From Pedobacter sp. MC2016-24 (GTDB lineage: Bacteria > Bacteroidota > Bacteroidia > Sphingobacteriales > Sphingobacteriaceae): a stretch of 64,000 nucleotides of DNA. Shown in pieces: positions 7,642 through 17,907 of the stretch (position 1 is its first letter; every line of letters starts with the position of its first letter). The stretch spans positions 186,001 through 250,000 of the forward strand of contig NZ_JADFBX010000009.1 of assembly GCF_015223055.1 (NCBI RefSeq), in the 5' to 3' direction. Under the pieces are notes generated by a model. The model was not told the origin of the DNA. It did not search any database and worked only from the letters and a program-made list of their open reading frames with translations. The position numbers and the translations under genes are program-made.

Positions 7642-10600
7642 TTATTCGTTATCATCATTAAAAAGTTCTTCCATTTGCGGCATTCTATCAGGACTAAAAT
7701 ATTCTTGCAAACTTTGAAAAAGCACAAACAGTACGGGAATAATAAATAATCCTATCAGTACGCCTGAAATCATTCCCCCCGCGGTACTAATACTTATAGA
7801 TTTGTTGCCCACGGCAGAAGAACCACTTGCAAATATCAAGGGTGTTATCCCTGCCACAAATGCGATGGAAGTCATCAGGATCGGCCGCAGCCTGTGTCTG
7901 GAACCAGATAAGGCGGAGCGGACTAAGCTCATTCCGTTTTTACGCGCTTGCAATGCAAATTCTACAATCAGAATCGCATTTTTGGCCAGCAGGCCGATGA
8001 GCATAATTAAACCCACCTGTACGTAAATACTGTTAGTTAGACCGGCCATTCCGATGGCCAAATAAACCCCTAATAAACCCGTTGGGATAGAAAAAATAAC
8101 TGCCATTGGAAGCAGGTAGCTTTCATACTGTGCCGCTAAAAGAAAATAGGTGAAAAGCACACAGAGTGAAAAAACAAAAATCATCTGGTTGCCTGATGCT
8201 TTTTCCTCCTTGCTCAAGCCTGTCCACTCGAAACCATAAGAAGCAGGCAAATTCATTTTCATTATTTTTTCTGCTACCTCCATTGCCTGGCTATTGCTAA
8301 AACCATCGGCAGGGAGAATATTTACTGTAATATTGTTGTAGAGGTTATACCTGTTGATGACTTCTGGACCATATACTTTCTTTAGTGTTACCATTGTGCT
8401 GATAGGTATCATATGTCCGGTATTACTTTTTACAAAAACCTGGCTTAGTGAATTTTCATCTGCTCTGTATTGCCCTTCTGCTTTAATATTTACACGGTAA
8501 AACCTTCCAAAACGAATAAAATCACTTGTTTGGCTACCTCCATAAAAAAGATTAAGTGTATTCATGACTTCTTTTGGATTAGTACCCAGTTGATAGGTTT
8601 TATCTTCGTCCAGTTCCATTTCCAATTGTGGAAAATCATTTCTAAACATTGTAAAGGCAGAACCAATTTCGGGGGCTTTGTTCAGCTCAGCCACCAGTTT
8701 CTGCGTCACCTTCGCAAACTGGTTTATCTCACCGCTCATCTTATCCTGAAGTACTAGCTCAGCGCCGCTTATACTTCCAAATCCTTCTACTGGGGGCGAA
8801 CGAAATATACTCAATTCGCCTTCTTTTATCGATTTAAGTCGTTGGTTCATTGCCATTACGACTTTGTCCATATCTTTAACATCGCCTCTGTCTTTATATT
8901 CTTTCAAACGTATGAAACCAAGGCCATAGGATGGCCCGGAACTTCCACTAATTATATCAAAGCCCGACACACTGGTTACCAGTTCCACCTCTGGCATTTT
9001 TCCAAAAGCACTGTCGATACGGTCTATGACTGTGTTCGTGTAATTGTTATTTGTACCCGATTTCAATGCCAGGGAGTAGGTTACAAAACGGTCATCCTCT
9101 TCGGGAATAAAGGATTTCGGACTATTGTTCATCATCCATATTGAAAGAATTGTTATAAAGCCAAGTCCTGCTAAAGCCAGCCATTTCTTTTTAATTAGCC
9201 AATTCACCGATTGGATGTAACGGCCGGTCATGGTATCGAAACTGGAATTGAAGCCCATAAAAAACCGGTCTTTGAAATTTTTATTTATTTTTTTTACACC
9301 GTTATGCTGATGTGTGTTTTTAAGCAAAAGTGCACAGAGCGCAGGACTTAATGTAAGAGCATTCAATGCGGAAATAAGAATCGCAATTGCTAACGTAAAG
9401 GCAAACTGTTTATAAAATATCCCTGCGGGACCGTCCATAAAACCAATAGGTAAAAATACTGCCGACATCACCAGGGTAATGGAAACAATGGCACTGGTGA
9501 TTTCGCCCATTGTCGCAATAGTTGCTTCCTTTGCATGCAAACCAGTTTTTTGCATCTTGGTGTGAACAGCCTCGACAACCACAATGGCATCATCTACGAC
9601 AATGCCAATAGCCAGAACCAATGCAAAAAGCGTAAGTACGTTCATTGTAAAACCAAGTATCTGCAGGAAAAAGAAAGTCCCAATAATGGCAACTGGTATC
9701 GCTATTGCAGGAATAAGTGTAGAGCGTAAATCCTGTAAGAAAAGAAAAACCACAATAAAAACCAGGATAAAAGCTTCGATGAAAGTATTGCGTACCTGTG
9801 TAATGGATTGGTCCAACCTTTCTTTTACGCTTTGAATGATATTGTATTCAATGCCTTTTGGGAAACTCTTGCTAAAGCTCTCCAATTGTGCTCTTACCGC
9901 AGTTTCTATATCGTTGGCATTGGAACCGCTGGATTGCTGGATTCCGATCACAACCGCTGGGTAACCGTTTTCCTTATTGTCGCTACCATAGAACGATGCA
10001 CCAAATTCAATTTTTGCAACATCCCTGAGTCGAAGTATGGCGCCATCAGCATTGGCCTTAACGACAATCTTTTCGAAATCCTCTGGGGTATTCAGTTTTC
10101 CCTTGTACTTGATCGTATATTGCATCGGTGCATTAGATTCTTCACCCAATTTTCCGGGCGATGCTTCCAAGCTACTGTTGGCAATGGCGTTATCTATATC
10201 TTGTGGAACAAGGTTGTTGACAGTCATTTTTTGTGGATCAAGCCAAATTCGCATGGCATAATCCTTCGAACCTAATATCTGTACATTCCCAATCCCGGGA
10301 ATACGTTTTAGGCTTGTTATAAGATTGATTTTTGCATAATTCTGCAAAAAAAGTTCATCATATTTCGCTGCATCTTTACTCGAAATATTGAAGAACATGA
10401 TACTGCTGTTCTGTTGCTTGGTCGTTGTAATTCCTGCCCTTATCACTTCAGCTGGAATTAGGCTGTTTACTTGTGCCACGCGGTTCTGAACATTTACAGA
10501 TGCCTGGTCAGGGTTTACACCCTGCTTAAAGACTATACGCAAAGAAAAGGAACCATCGCTACCTGCCGAAGAAGAGATGTACTCCATATTCTCTACCCCA

Positions 10601-10809
10601 TTGATGGCATCTTCCAAAGGGGTAATGACGGAGCGAATTACGGTTTCACTGTTACCACCGGGATAAGAACCTGATACATTTACCGTTGGTGGAGCGATGT
10701 CTGGAAACATGGTAATAGGTATTTGTCGCATGCTTACAAAGCCCAATAATACCATCACGATCGAAATTACGGTTGCCAATACCGGCTTTGTAATTATTTT
10801 TTTTAGCAT
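7642..10809 (-). CDS. RND efflux pump, AcrB/HAE1-like
   Basis: A 1,055-residue inner-membrane transporter of normal length for the hydrophobe/amphiphile (HAE1) RND family. Helix 1 starts at residue 8 (PVLATVISIVMVLLGF), and the large porter domains follow (NVSGSYPGGNSETV, PLEDAINGVENM). The proton-relay aspartate pair is in GIVVDDAIVVVEAVH in helix 4. The second half has FEWTGLSKEEKASG and the GLLAKNAILIVEFA signature with the conserved lysine region. It exports drugs, detergents or other amphiphiles using the proton gradient. The adaptor gene is upstream and the TolC-like gene is 1 base downstream, so a complete tripartite pump is encoded. The substrate is not predictable. Confidence 0.95.
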   Translation of the reverse strand: MLKKIITKPVLATVISIVMVLLGFVSMRQIPITMFPDIAPPTVNVSGSYPGGNSETVIRSVITPLEDAINGVENMEYISSSAGSDGSFSLRIVFKQGVNPDQASVNVQNRVAQVNSLIPAEVIRAGITTTKQQNSSIMFFNISSKDAAKYDELFLQNYAKINLITSLKRIPGIGNVQILGSKDYAMRIWLDPQKMTVNNLVPQDIDNAIANSSLEASPGKLGEESNAPMQYTIKYKGKLNTPEDFEKIVVKANADGAILRLRDVAKIEFGASFYGSDNKENGYPAVVIGIQQSSGSNANDIETAVRAQLESFSKSFPKGIEYNIIQSVKERLDQSITQVRNTFIEAFILVFIVVFLFLQDLRSTLIPAIAIPVAIIGTFFFLQILGFTMNVLTLFALVLAIGIVVDDAIVVVEAVHTKMQKTGLHAKEATIATMGEITSAIVSITLVMSAVFLPIGFMDGPAGIFYKQFAFTLAIAILISALNALTLSPALCALLLKNTHQHNGVKKINKNFKDRFFMGFNSSFDTMTGRYIQSVNWLIKKKWLALAGLGFITILSIWMMNNSPKSFIPEEDDRFVTYSLALKSGTNNNYTNTVIDRIDSAFGKMPEVELVTSVSGFDIISGSSGPSYGLGFIRLKEYKDRGDVKDMDKVVMAMNQRLKSIKEGELSIFRSPPVEGFGSISGAELVLQDKMSGEINQFAKVTQKLVAELNKAPEIGSAFTMFRNDFPQLEMELDEDKTYQLGTNPKEVMNTLNLFYGGSQTSDFIRFGRFYRVNIKAEGQYRADENSLSQVFVKSNTGHMIPISTMVTLKKVYGPEVINRYNLYNNITVNILPADGFSNSQAMEVAEKIMKMNLPASYGFEWTGLSKEEKASGNQMIFVFSLCVLFTYFLLAAQYESYLLPMAVIFSIPTGLLGVYLAIGMAGLTNSIYVQVGLIMLIGLLAKNAILIVEFALQARKNGMSLVRSALSGSRHRLRPILMTSIAFVAGITPLIFASGSSAVGNKSISISTAGGMISGVLIGLFIIPVLFVLFQSLQEYFSPDRMPQMEELFNDDNE

Positions 10810-10830
10810 CTTGAATCAAATAAGGAGTTT

Positions 10831-11952
10831 TTATTTTTCGGGTGTGATCTGTTCCCCTTCCTGAATAAGGTTTAGATCTTTGGTCACAATTCTATCGCCA
10901 GGGTTTAGTCCGCTTGATACCAAGTAATTTTCGCCACTCTTGCCAGCCAATTTTACCGCCACACGCTCTGCTTTGTTTTGTTTGTTTAAGCGATAGACAA
11001 AAATCTTATTTTGCACGTCAAGGGTGGCCAGTACAGGTACCAAAATAACATCCTTGTAATTTTCGGGCAATACAATCTTCCCGGTATTACCAGAGCGTAA
11101 AATGTTTTCCTTGTTCTCAAATGCTGCCCTTACACTGATCGCACCTGTTGCCTTGTCAAATTGCCCATCAATCATCTGTATTTTTCCTTCTTTTGAATAA
11201 GTATTTCCATCGGCAAGAATAAGCTTCACTGAAGGCATATCTGAAACCTTATCCTGAAAAGATTTCGCTTCAGCAATTGAGATGAAACGCAGGTAATCCT
11301 TCTCTGTCATCGAGAAGTAAGCATATACCTCGCTTACATCAGACAAAGTGGTTAGTGGCAATGCATCGCCTTTGGCAACCAAATTCCCCATACGCTTGGG
11401 TATACGTCCAATGTATCCTGATACCGGTGCTTTAATTAATGAAAATGAGAGGTTTACTTTGGCGGCTTCCACCAGTGCGGTGTTTTGATTGACTATCGCC
11501 TCGGCATTCTGAAATGTTGCTTTAGCTGATTTAAATTGATAGTCTGAAACTACATTGCTATTACTTAGATCCTTGTTTTTATCAAGCTCCAAAGTCGCAT
11601 TTGCGAGGATTGCCTTGGAAGCATTTAATGTAGCTTTTGCGGTATTCAACTGCTCTATTAATGAATGGTCATTGATTTTAAAAAGGGGATGTCCTGCCGC
11701 TACGTAACTGCCCTCGTCAACATATATTTTTTCTATATAGCCCTCTGCCTGAGAACGTATATCTACATTCACCTTTCCTTCTATTCGGGCAGGATAATTA
11801 GTATCGACATCAGCATCTATCTCTTGTAAAACCATAATTGGTAGTTTTTTTACTACTTGATTTTGGTTCTTACCAATATCTGAACTACAGCCGAACTGTA
11901 AAAAGCAGAAACAAATGATTATGAAATTAGAACGACTTCCAAACAAATGCAT
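10831..11952 (-). CDS. RND membrane-fusion (periplasmic adaptor) lipoprotein
   Basis: A 373-residue adaptor of the AcrA/MexA type. The signal peptide ends in a lipobox (LQFGC, acyl-cysteine 22). The order is the beta-barrel/lipoyl half-motif (VDIRSQAEGYIEKIYVDEGS), a coiled-coil hairpin (about residues 110-170) and the second lipoyl half (LIKAPVSGYIGRIPKRMGN). It is the first gene of the minus-strand operon, and its 3' end is 21 bases before the pump gene. It links the AcrB-like pump to the outer-membrane factor. The direct repeat at 12012-12046 lies 60-94 bases upstream of its start and is a good candidate operator. Confidence 0.93.
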   Translation of the reverse strand: MHLFGSRSNFIIICFCFLQFGCSSDIGKNQNQVVKKLPIMVLQEIDADVDTNYPARIEGKVNVDIRSQAEGYIEKIYVDEGSYVAAGHPLFKINDHSLIEQLNTAKATLNASKAILANATLELDKNKDLSNSNVVSDYQFKSAKATFQNAEAIVNQNTALVEAAKVNLSFSLIKAPVSGYIGRIPKRMGNLVAKGDALPLTTLSDVSEVYAYFSMTEKDYLRFISIAEAKSFQDKVSDMPSVKLILADGNTYSKEGKIQMIDGQFDKATGAISVRAAFENKENILRSGNTGKIVLPENYKDVILVPVLATLDVQNKIFVYRLNKQNKAERVAVKLAGKSGENYLVSSGLNPGDRIVTKDLNLIQEGEQITPEK

Positions 11953-12453
11953 ATCGATTGATTTTTTTATGCAATTATCGTAAAGAATGGTCGGTCATCA
12001 ATTAGATTTTTAAATGAAACGGAAGAAACGCAAAATGAAACGGATGTATGTGATGATGAAGTAAGATCCGCCACCGCTTTAAACTATTTTTTATGAAAAA
12101 TTATTTTTTGTATATGTACTTTTGATGGAATTAAAAGTGTTCGTCGATTTTTTTCTAGCGGTGAATGGGTTTGTTGGGCATAATGGTAATGAGTAAAGTG
12201 ATGTTTTTTCAGTTTAATGTGTGTGTTGTTGATGGTCTTTCTCTATTTTTTTTCAAAATTAAAATTACCCTTAAATTTTGATTTTCATTTTTTTTTAGCA
12301 TTTTTTTAGCTAAGTTGGCTCATAATAAATGTTTTGATTGTATACTGTAGCTTTTGGATTTAACATTTTAGACCTATTTTTTTATCTAAAATTCGTAACA
12401 TTTACTGATATTTGAATTCTCTTCCTTAATCTTTTGTAAATGATATTTGTTTT
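11953..12453. other. 501-bp divergent intergenic region
   Basis: No gene of convincing length is visible in this very A/T-rich stretch between the minus-strand efflux operon and the plus-strand ECF sigma gene. It must hold the promoters of both. The only clear structure is the pair of direct repeats at 12012-12046, close to the efflux side. Several long T runs (around 12245-12310) lie on the sigma side. No convincing -33/-7 promoter pair was found by eye. Confidence 0.6.
12012..12046 (-). promoter_or_regulatory. Candidate LytTR operator: two direct repeats 21 bp apart
   Basis: The sequence AAATGAAACGGA occurs at 12012-12023 and AAATGAAACGGA again at 12033-12044, exactly 21 bp from copy to copy, or two helical turns. 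Read on the minus strand each is TCCGTTTCATTT, beginning with the C-GTT core of LytTR sites. Known LytTR proteins bind such direct repeats with 12-13 bp between cores. The position 60-94 bp upstream of the adaptor gene, in an operon that itself encodes a LytTR regulator, supports autoregulation. The match to the core is partial beyond the GTT, so binding is an inference. Confidence 0.5.
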
Positions 12454-13044
12454 ATGACTCGCGAAGAAAAAGCATGGGGTGAGTTTAGGTCTGGCGATGA
12501 GGGCGCGCTTAAGTTTATATTTAATATTTACTACAATCCGCTTTTTAACTATGGACATAAATTTACATTTGATGACTATCTTATAGAAGATGTTATTCAG
12601 GATACTTTTGTAAAGCTTTGGGAAGACAGATCGAAGATAAATGAGACCGGATCGGTTAAGAACTATATTTATAAGACTTTTCGAAGACGTCTGATCCGTA
12701 AGCTGGACTACGCACCACAGGTTATGGCCTTTCCTGCAGCGCAGGATAAAATCGATTTCAATATTGAGCTTGGTCACGATCATCAGATGATTAGTAATGA
12801 ACGTGCAAAAAGGATACAACAAAATCTTGCGGATGCGCTTGAGAAGATGCTCCCCAGGCAACGCGAGATCATTCACCTTCGCTACTTCGAAGAAATGGAT
12901 TTTGATGAAATCGCTGATGTAATGCAGCTCTCCACTAAAGCAACTTATAAAATGCTTTACCGTGCAATAGATACCTTAAAAAAACACTTACCTAGGTTTG
13001 ATTATTTGGTTATAATATATTTGTTAAATCTTTCCAGAAGATAA
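12454..13044 (+). CDS. ECF sigma factor, FecI-like (locus 1)
   Basis: A 196-residue RNA polymerase sigma factor of the Bacteroidota SusC-associated ECF group. Region 2 covers about residues 20-85 (YYNPLFNYGHKF, DVIQDTFVKLWEDRSKI). Region 4 covers about 125-180, with the helix-turn-helix FDEIADVMQLSTKATYKML. There is no region 3. It heads locus 1, with its anti-sigma (FecR) gene 230 bases downstream. It would be released when the SusC protein at 14321 binds its ligand, and would activate this locus. The substrate signal is unknown. Confidence 0.93.
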   Translation: MTREEKAWGEFRSGDEGALKFIFNIYYNPLFNYGHKFTFDDYLIEDVIQDTFVKLWEDRSKINETGSVKNYIYKTFRRRLIRKLDYAPQVMAFPAAQDKIDFNIELGHDHQMISNERAKRIQQNLADALEKMLPRQREIIHLRYFEEMDFDEIADVMQLSTKATYKMLYRAIDTLKKHLPRFDYLVIIYLLNLSRR

Positions 13045-13274
13045 CTACATCACTTTCTTTCCGACCTTCATGGAAAAAATAAAGTGCTCATTGAATAACC
13101 AGTCCAGTCAAAAAGCATTAAATTTTGTAAATATATTTGTGGCATTTTTCGGTACTTATAAGCCTCGATCTATAATAAAATACATTTAAGGGAAAGCCTT
13201 TATTTTTTATTTAAAAAAGTTGAAAAATAGTGGGGTAAAAAATTAAACTCATGTGTATATAGTATTAACAAATC

Positions 13275-14324
13275 ATGAATAATTTGAATTTACCAGACTA
13301 TAGCCGTTTTGAGGCAATAGATTTTTTTAATGATGAGATCTTCATTAAATATGCATTACATGTTGAAGCTGATCAGCAGGCTTATTGGCACCAGGTATTA
13401 GGTAAGTATCCTGAAAAGGAGTCTGCATTGATGGAGGCTGAAACCTGGGTTAGAATTTTGAATGCGCAGAAAATACATAAGCCGATAACAAATTCTGAGG
13501 ATGCCTGGATCAGTATCACTTCAAGGATTGCTGAAAACGATCTGTCAAGAACAAACTCTAACAGTCAATTCAAGCGTATTGCCATTTGGTTGTCTGGAAT
13601 TGCAGCACTATTTTTCATCTATTTTGTTGCGGTTGAATTTTTAGAGCTTGGCAGAAAGACTTTTCAATCAAGGTACGGTGAACTACGCCGGTTGAGCTTC
13701 CCTGATGAATCGATCGCGATTCTGAATGCCAACAGCAAGGTTCATTATTTTAGAGGCTGGAGCTCAGATAAACCCAGGGAGTTATGGCTTGAAGGGGAGG
13801 CTTCTTTTAAAGTGAAACATGTGGCTATCAAGAATAGATTTCAGGAAGCTGATTCCTTCAAGGTACATGTAAACGGAATTAGACTTACGGTATTAGGCAC
13901 ACAGTTCAATGTAAAGGACAGAAGGGGTGAAACATTAATATCTCTGATTGAGGGTAGCTTGAGGGTTGATAAGGAGGAGGCAGGCGGTTTCTCAAGAATT
14001 ATGAAGCCTGGAGAGGTATTCAGGTATGACGGAAAAGAGCTTCATGAAATGGTATCTGAAAAAACAGCAAAAGCTAGTCAGGACTGGACACACAGGGAAC
14101 TGGAACTTGATGGCTATACGTTGCAGGATATCATTCATGTGTTGGAAGATAACTATGGATATCACGTACAAATGAATGCTTCGGAACTTGCTAATAAGAA
14201 ACTATCTGGAACTATACCCTTAAGCAGTGATGCAGATATTCTATTTGTTATGCGAAAGGTATTCGATATCAATATCATTAAGAATAAAAATCAACTAACT
14301 ATCAACCATAAAACCAAAAAATGA
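13275..14324 (+). CDS. FecR-family anti-sigma factor (locus 1)
   Basis: A 349-residue single-pass membrane protein. The cytoplasmic N-terminal part would hold the sigma factor. The membrane helix is about residues 102-122, the periplasmic FecR domain about 130-235 (ILNANSKVHYFRGW, LWLEGEASFKV, TVLGTQFNVKD), and a DUF4974-type C-terminal domain about 270-345 (LELDGYTLQDIIHVLEDNYGYHV). Its last codon overlaps the susC start by 4 bases (ATGA at 14321-14324), so the two are translationally coupled. Loci 2, 3 and 4 instead have a 114-218-base gap with a hairpin here, so locus 1 is wired differently. Confidence 0.93.
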   Translation: MNNLNLPDYSRFEAIDFFNDEIFIKYALHVEADQQAYWHQVLGKYPEKESALMEAETWVRILNAQKIHKPITNSEDAWISITSRIAENDLSRTNSNSQFKRIAIWLSGIAALFFIYFVAVEFLELGRKTFQSRYGELRRLSFPDESIAILNANSKVHYFRGWSSDKPRELWLEGEASFKVKHVAIKNRFQEADSFKVHVNGIRLTVLGTQFNVKDRRGETLISLIEGSLRVDKEEAGGFSRIMKPGEVFRYDGKELHEMVSEKTAKASQDWTHRELELDGYTLQDIIHVLEDNYGYHVQMNASELANKKLSGTIPLSSDADILFVMRKVFDINIIKNKNQLTINHKTKK

Positions 14325-17300
14325 AAAGAAAACTACTGATCTTAATGACCTTACTTCTTAGTTTGGGAGTTCGATCTGCCATGGCACAGCAGAAGCTAAG
14401 CTTGAAGCAGGCGCTGGATGAAATTCAGAAAACATACGGGACCAAGTTCTCCTACCAACCTGAACTCATCACAGGCATGAACGTAAGTTTGAAACTACCT
14501 ATTTCCAAAACAGAGCCCGTAGAGAGTGTACTCAAGAGAATACTTTATCCAAATTCTTTACTGTTTTTGTATGTTCAGGAAAAATACTATACAATTATTC
14601 GTGACACCAGGGCTCAAGACCAGCAGGCCGATGAGGAAACCAAAAAAATACCAGAGCCGAATTACAGAACAATTACAGGAGTAGTTACCGATGAAAAGGG
14701 ACGTCCGCTTTTAGGTGCTACTGTTCTACCGGAGGGGCTCGCTGTGCGGCAAGGCGTAATTACAAGCAGCGATGGCAGATATGTCTTGAGATTAACCGAA
14801 AAGGCCGACGCCCTAGTGTTTACTTATATAGGAATGCAACCTAAAAAGTTGGAGATCGGCACAGGTAATACCGTAAATGTAACACTTTACACGGAGCAAA
14901 AAATGCTTGAGGAAGTTTCAGTTGTTTCTACAGGTTACGCTAAACTTCCAAAAGATCGCGCTACTGGTGCATTCGGGCTTATCAAAGCAAAAGATATTAA
15001 GGAGGTTCCCGCTATCAATATACTGGAAAAACTGGAAGGTTCGTTACCTGGAATGCAGGTAGATCTCAGAAAAAATACCATCAGCATACGGGGTACAAAT
15101 AGCTTTGGTATAGGTGCTTCTATTGACCCTTTAATTGTTATAGATGGATTTCCTCTTATGAATAACGTAGATTCCAAAGCAAAGCTTTCCAGTTTCATTG
15201 GAAATGCCAGTGGCGGAGCAGTTCTAGGTAGATTAAATCCGGATGATATTGAAAGTATTACAGTTCTTAAAGATGCCGCCGCTTCTTCTATATGGGGTGC
15301 TAATGCAGCAAATGGTGTAATTGTCATCGAGACAAAAAAAGGAAGGAATACACCGCCGGTATTGTCTTTTGGAATGAATTTAAGTGTGTCTTCACCTGCA
15401 AGTTTAAATAAACTCAAAGTGATGAACAGTGCACAGTATATAGACCTAGAGCGCGAAATTAAGGATTTGGGTTTCATCAGTGATCCTGCTATTGGTCAAA
15501 GTTGGATGCTTTTCAACAGCAACAGGCCGATTAGTGAAGCTTTGGAATGGATGTTTAAAGTAGACAGAGGCACTGCAACGGCGGAAGAACGTGACGCTGC
15601 CCTCACTGCGCTTGGAAAGATAGATAATAAATCTCAGATCCGTGATCTTCTGCTGCAGCGGGCCGTCTCTCAACAGTATAACTTGTCGCTTTCTGGTGGC
15701 TCAAATAAGAGTACCTACTTCTTATCAACAAATTATACTAAAGATATCCCGGTTTTCAGAGGAAATAAAGCGGAAAGTTTTTTTGTAAATTCTAGTTTGA
15801 CCAACAAGTTGTTTAATGACCGTGTAAACCTTTCATTTGGGTTAAATTACAACTATTCGATAAGTTTAAATAATCCGACTGCCGTAGATGCTATTGGTAA
15901 TGGTGAAAGGGGATTAAGACCCTATGAATTGCTTAGGGATGCAAACGGGAATAATTTAACTCGTTCAATTCGATTCAGGGAAGAAGTAACAAAGGATTTT
16001 CAACTTAAAGGCTATCTTCCATGGGATTATTCTCCATTGGATCAATTAGGCCAAACCAATTATACTGAAGAGTCTAATCGGCTACGTTTAAATATGGGGA
16101 TAGATACCCGAATTGTGGATGGCGTTAATTTCAATGTGCTGGGCATGTTGCAAAGGAATATCCAGGATGCCGAAAATATAGATAAAGTTGGTAGTTACGA
16201 TATGCGTGATTTGATAAATTATGCTACGATTATAGACCAGAGTAGCGGTGAACTGAAAATGGGTATTCCTTATGGAGGTTTGTTAAATCAGCGTAATTAC
16301 AATGGTTGGGAGTATACATTAAGGTCACAGGTCAATGTAGACAAAAATATAAGTAGCTTTCTTAATGTGAATTTTCTTGCAGGTAGCGAAATACGACAGA
16401 ACCGCTATACATCTGTTTCTCAGTCGCGCTATGGCTTTAATGAAGACACCTATAGCAATGTGGTTGTTAATCCGACAATACCATATAATAATATAGAGGG
16501 ATGGACTTCCACACTTTCTTACAATGACGTTATGAGGAAAGGCATAACACGTGCACTATCCTATTATTCCAATCTTGGTTTATCTTTCCTGGATGGGAAG
16601 TATCTAGCCTCTGGAAGTTTGCGTTTTGATGATTTCACCTTAACTGGTGCCTCGCGAGGTCAACGTGGAAAACCACTTTGGTCAACAGGCTTCAAATGGA
16701 ATGCGAAGATGGAGCCGTTTGTTCAGCAGATAAACTGGCTGGATGCTTTAGATTTCAGGTTAACTTATGGAGTAGGGGGTACTTTGCCTTTGGGAATCGG
16801 AAATCAGGTCGTGATCAATGTAAGTAAGGATAATCAGACCGGTGAGCAGACTGCTACGATTGACAGGCCTATAAATAGCCAAATTTCCTGGGAGAAAGTA
16901 AAGACAGCGAATTTCGGGTTGGATTTTGCGGTGCTTAACAGGAGGCTATCTTTTACGGTTGATGTTTACAATAAAAAAACGTCTGACATTCTTTATTATC
17001 TTCCTTTTAATCCAACTTATGGATGGAGTAATTTGCAGTTTAACAGTGCGTCAATGAAAGGTAACGGTTTCGAACTGGGACTGAGGGCTAATGTAATCCA
17101 CCATAAAGATTACTCCTGGAACTCTATTTTTAACTTTTCTTATAATACAAATGAGGTAACGGACAATCGTTTTGTGAAAAATACCACTAGCAACCAAGTC
17201 ACGTCATCTACGCCTACAGTTGGCCTTCCCTTTGATTATTTATATTCGTATCGATTTGCCGGCCTGGATGCTAAAGGTCAGTCCCAGGTCTATAAGAAAA

Positions 17301-17881
17301 ATGGCGAAATTGTAGATCAATCAGTTGGAAATAATCAGCTCAATTCTGAGGATCTGGTTTATATGGGCAGAACTACAGCTCCTTACTTCGGCGCGTTCAA
17401 TAATGATTTCCGCTATAAAGATTTCACACTTGGTGTCAGAATTAGTTACTCTATGGGGAATGTCGTCAGAAAACCTTCAATCGAGAATTATCCTACTTAC
17501 TCTCCTTATCAGGGGGCAATTGGAACACAGTTAGATTTGGCTTCAAGGTGGAGAAATCCTGGCGATGAGAATTTTACAAAAGTTCCTGGTCTGAAAGATA
17601 TTTCTTTCAATAGCCTAAATCGATATATGTATTCGGATTTACTGACCATTAGTGGTAGTTACATTCGTTTACAACAGATTTCATTAGGTTACGGAGCTTC
17701 TAATGATTTGCTAAAGGGGACTCCGTTTAAAACAGCTTCTATAAGTGCAAGTGTGAGAAACCTAGGACTGATCTGGCGCAAAAACAAGGATGGCGTAGAT
17801 CCTTCTTACCTGGCAACGAATACTTACAATAATCTACCGCCTACAAAGGCATTCTTTATTAGTATTAACACCTCTTTCTAA
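14321..17881 (+). CDS. SusC/RagA-family TonB-dependent transporter with STN domain (locus 1)
   Basis: An 1,186-residue outer-membrane transporter. The signal peptide ends at AMAQQ. An STN-like signalling domain follows (LSLKQALDEIQKTYGTKFSY, about residues 25-95). Next come a carboxypeptidase-like beta-sandwich (ITGVVTDEKGRPLLGATVL, about 118-195), a plug (about 215-345) with IDPLIVIDGFPLM and SITVLKDAAASSIWGANAA, and a 22-strand barrel ending in Phe (SINTSF). STN-bearing TonB proteins both import their ligand and signal through FecR and the ECF sigma. It pairs with the SusD lipoprotein 26 bases downstream. The plug motif has IWGANAANG where most relatives have IYGSRAANG. No glycan enzyme lies nearby, so the cargo is probably not a polysaccharide. 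Confidence 0.93.
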   Translation: MKRKLLILMTLLLSLGVRSAMAQQKLSLKQALDEIQKTYGTKFSYQPELITGMNVSLKLPISKTEPVESVLKRILYPNSLLFLYVQEKYYTIIRDTRAQDQQADEETKKIPEPNYRTITGVVTDEKGRPLLGATVLPEGLAVRQGVITSSDGRYVLRLTEKADALVFTYIGMQPKKLEIGTGNTVNVTLYTEQKMLEEVSVVSTGYAKLPKDRATGAFGLIKAKDIKEVPAINILEKLEGSLPGMQVDLRKNTISIRGTNSFGIGASIDPLIVIDGFPLMNNVDSKAKLSSFIGNASGGAVLGRLNPDDIESITVLKDAAASSIWGANAANGVIVIETKKGRNTPPVLSFGMNLSVSSPASLNKLKVMNSAQYIDLEREIKDLGFISDPAIGQSWMLFNSNRPISEALEWMFKVDRGTATAEERDAALTALGKIDNKSQIRDLLLQRAVSQQYNLSLSGGSNKSTYFLSTNYTKDIPVFRGNKAESFFVNSSLTNKLFNDRVNLSFGLNYNYSISLNNPTAVDAIGNGERGLRPYELLRDANGNNLTRSIRFREEVTKDFQLKGYLPWDYSPLDQLGQTNYTEESNRLRLNMGIDTRIVDGVNFNVLGMLQRNIQDAENIDKVGSYDMRDLINYATIIDQSSGELKMGIPYGGLLNQRNYNGWEYTLRSQVNVDKNISSFLNVNFLAGSEIRQNRYTSVSQSRYGFNEDTYSNVVVNPTIPYNNIEGWTSTLSYNDVMRKGITRALSYYSNLGLSFLDGKYLASGSLRFDDFTLTGASRGQRGKPLWSTGFKWNAKMEPFVQQINWLDALDFRLTYGVGGTLPLGIGNQVVINVSKDNQTGEQTATIDRPINSQISWEKVKTANFGLDFAVLNRRLSFTVDVYNKKTSDILYYLPFNPTYGWSNLQFNSASMKGNGFELGLRANVIHHKDYSWNSIFNFSYNTNEVTDNRFVKNTTSNQVTSSTPTVGLPFDYLYSYRFAGLDAKGQSQVYKKNGEIVDQSVGNNQLNSEDLVYMGRTTAPYFGAFNNDFRYKDFTLGVRISYSMGNVVRKPSIENYPTYSPYQGAIGTQLDLASRWRNPGDENFTKVPGLKDISFNSLNRYMYSDLLTISGSYIRLQQISLGYGASNDLLKGTPFKTASISASVRNLGLIWRKNKDGVDPSYLATNTYNNLPPTKAFFISINTSF

Positions 17882-17907
17882 TTTTTAATAATCGAAAAGT
17901 ATTTATA

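Noticed and set aside
9808..10275. 155-codon plus-strand open frame
   Set aside because: Antisense shadow of the RND pump gene, with no domain and no start signal.
13132..13139. TATATTTG match to the Bacteroidota -7 promoter element before fecR of locus 1
   Set aside because: No TTTG-type -33 element at the right distance; single short matches are common in this A/T-rich DNA.
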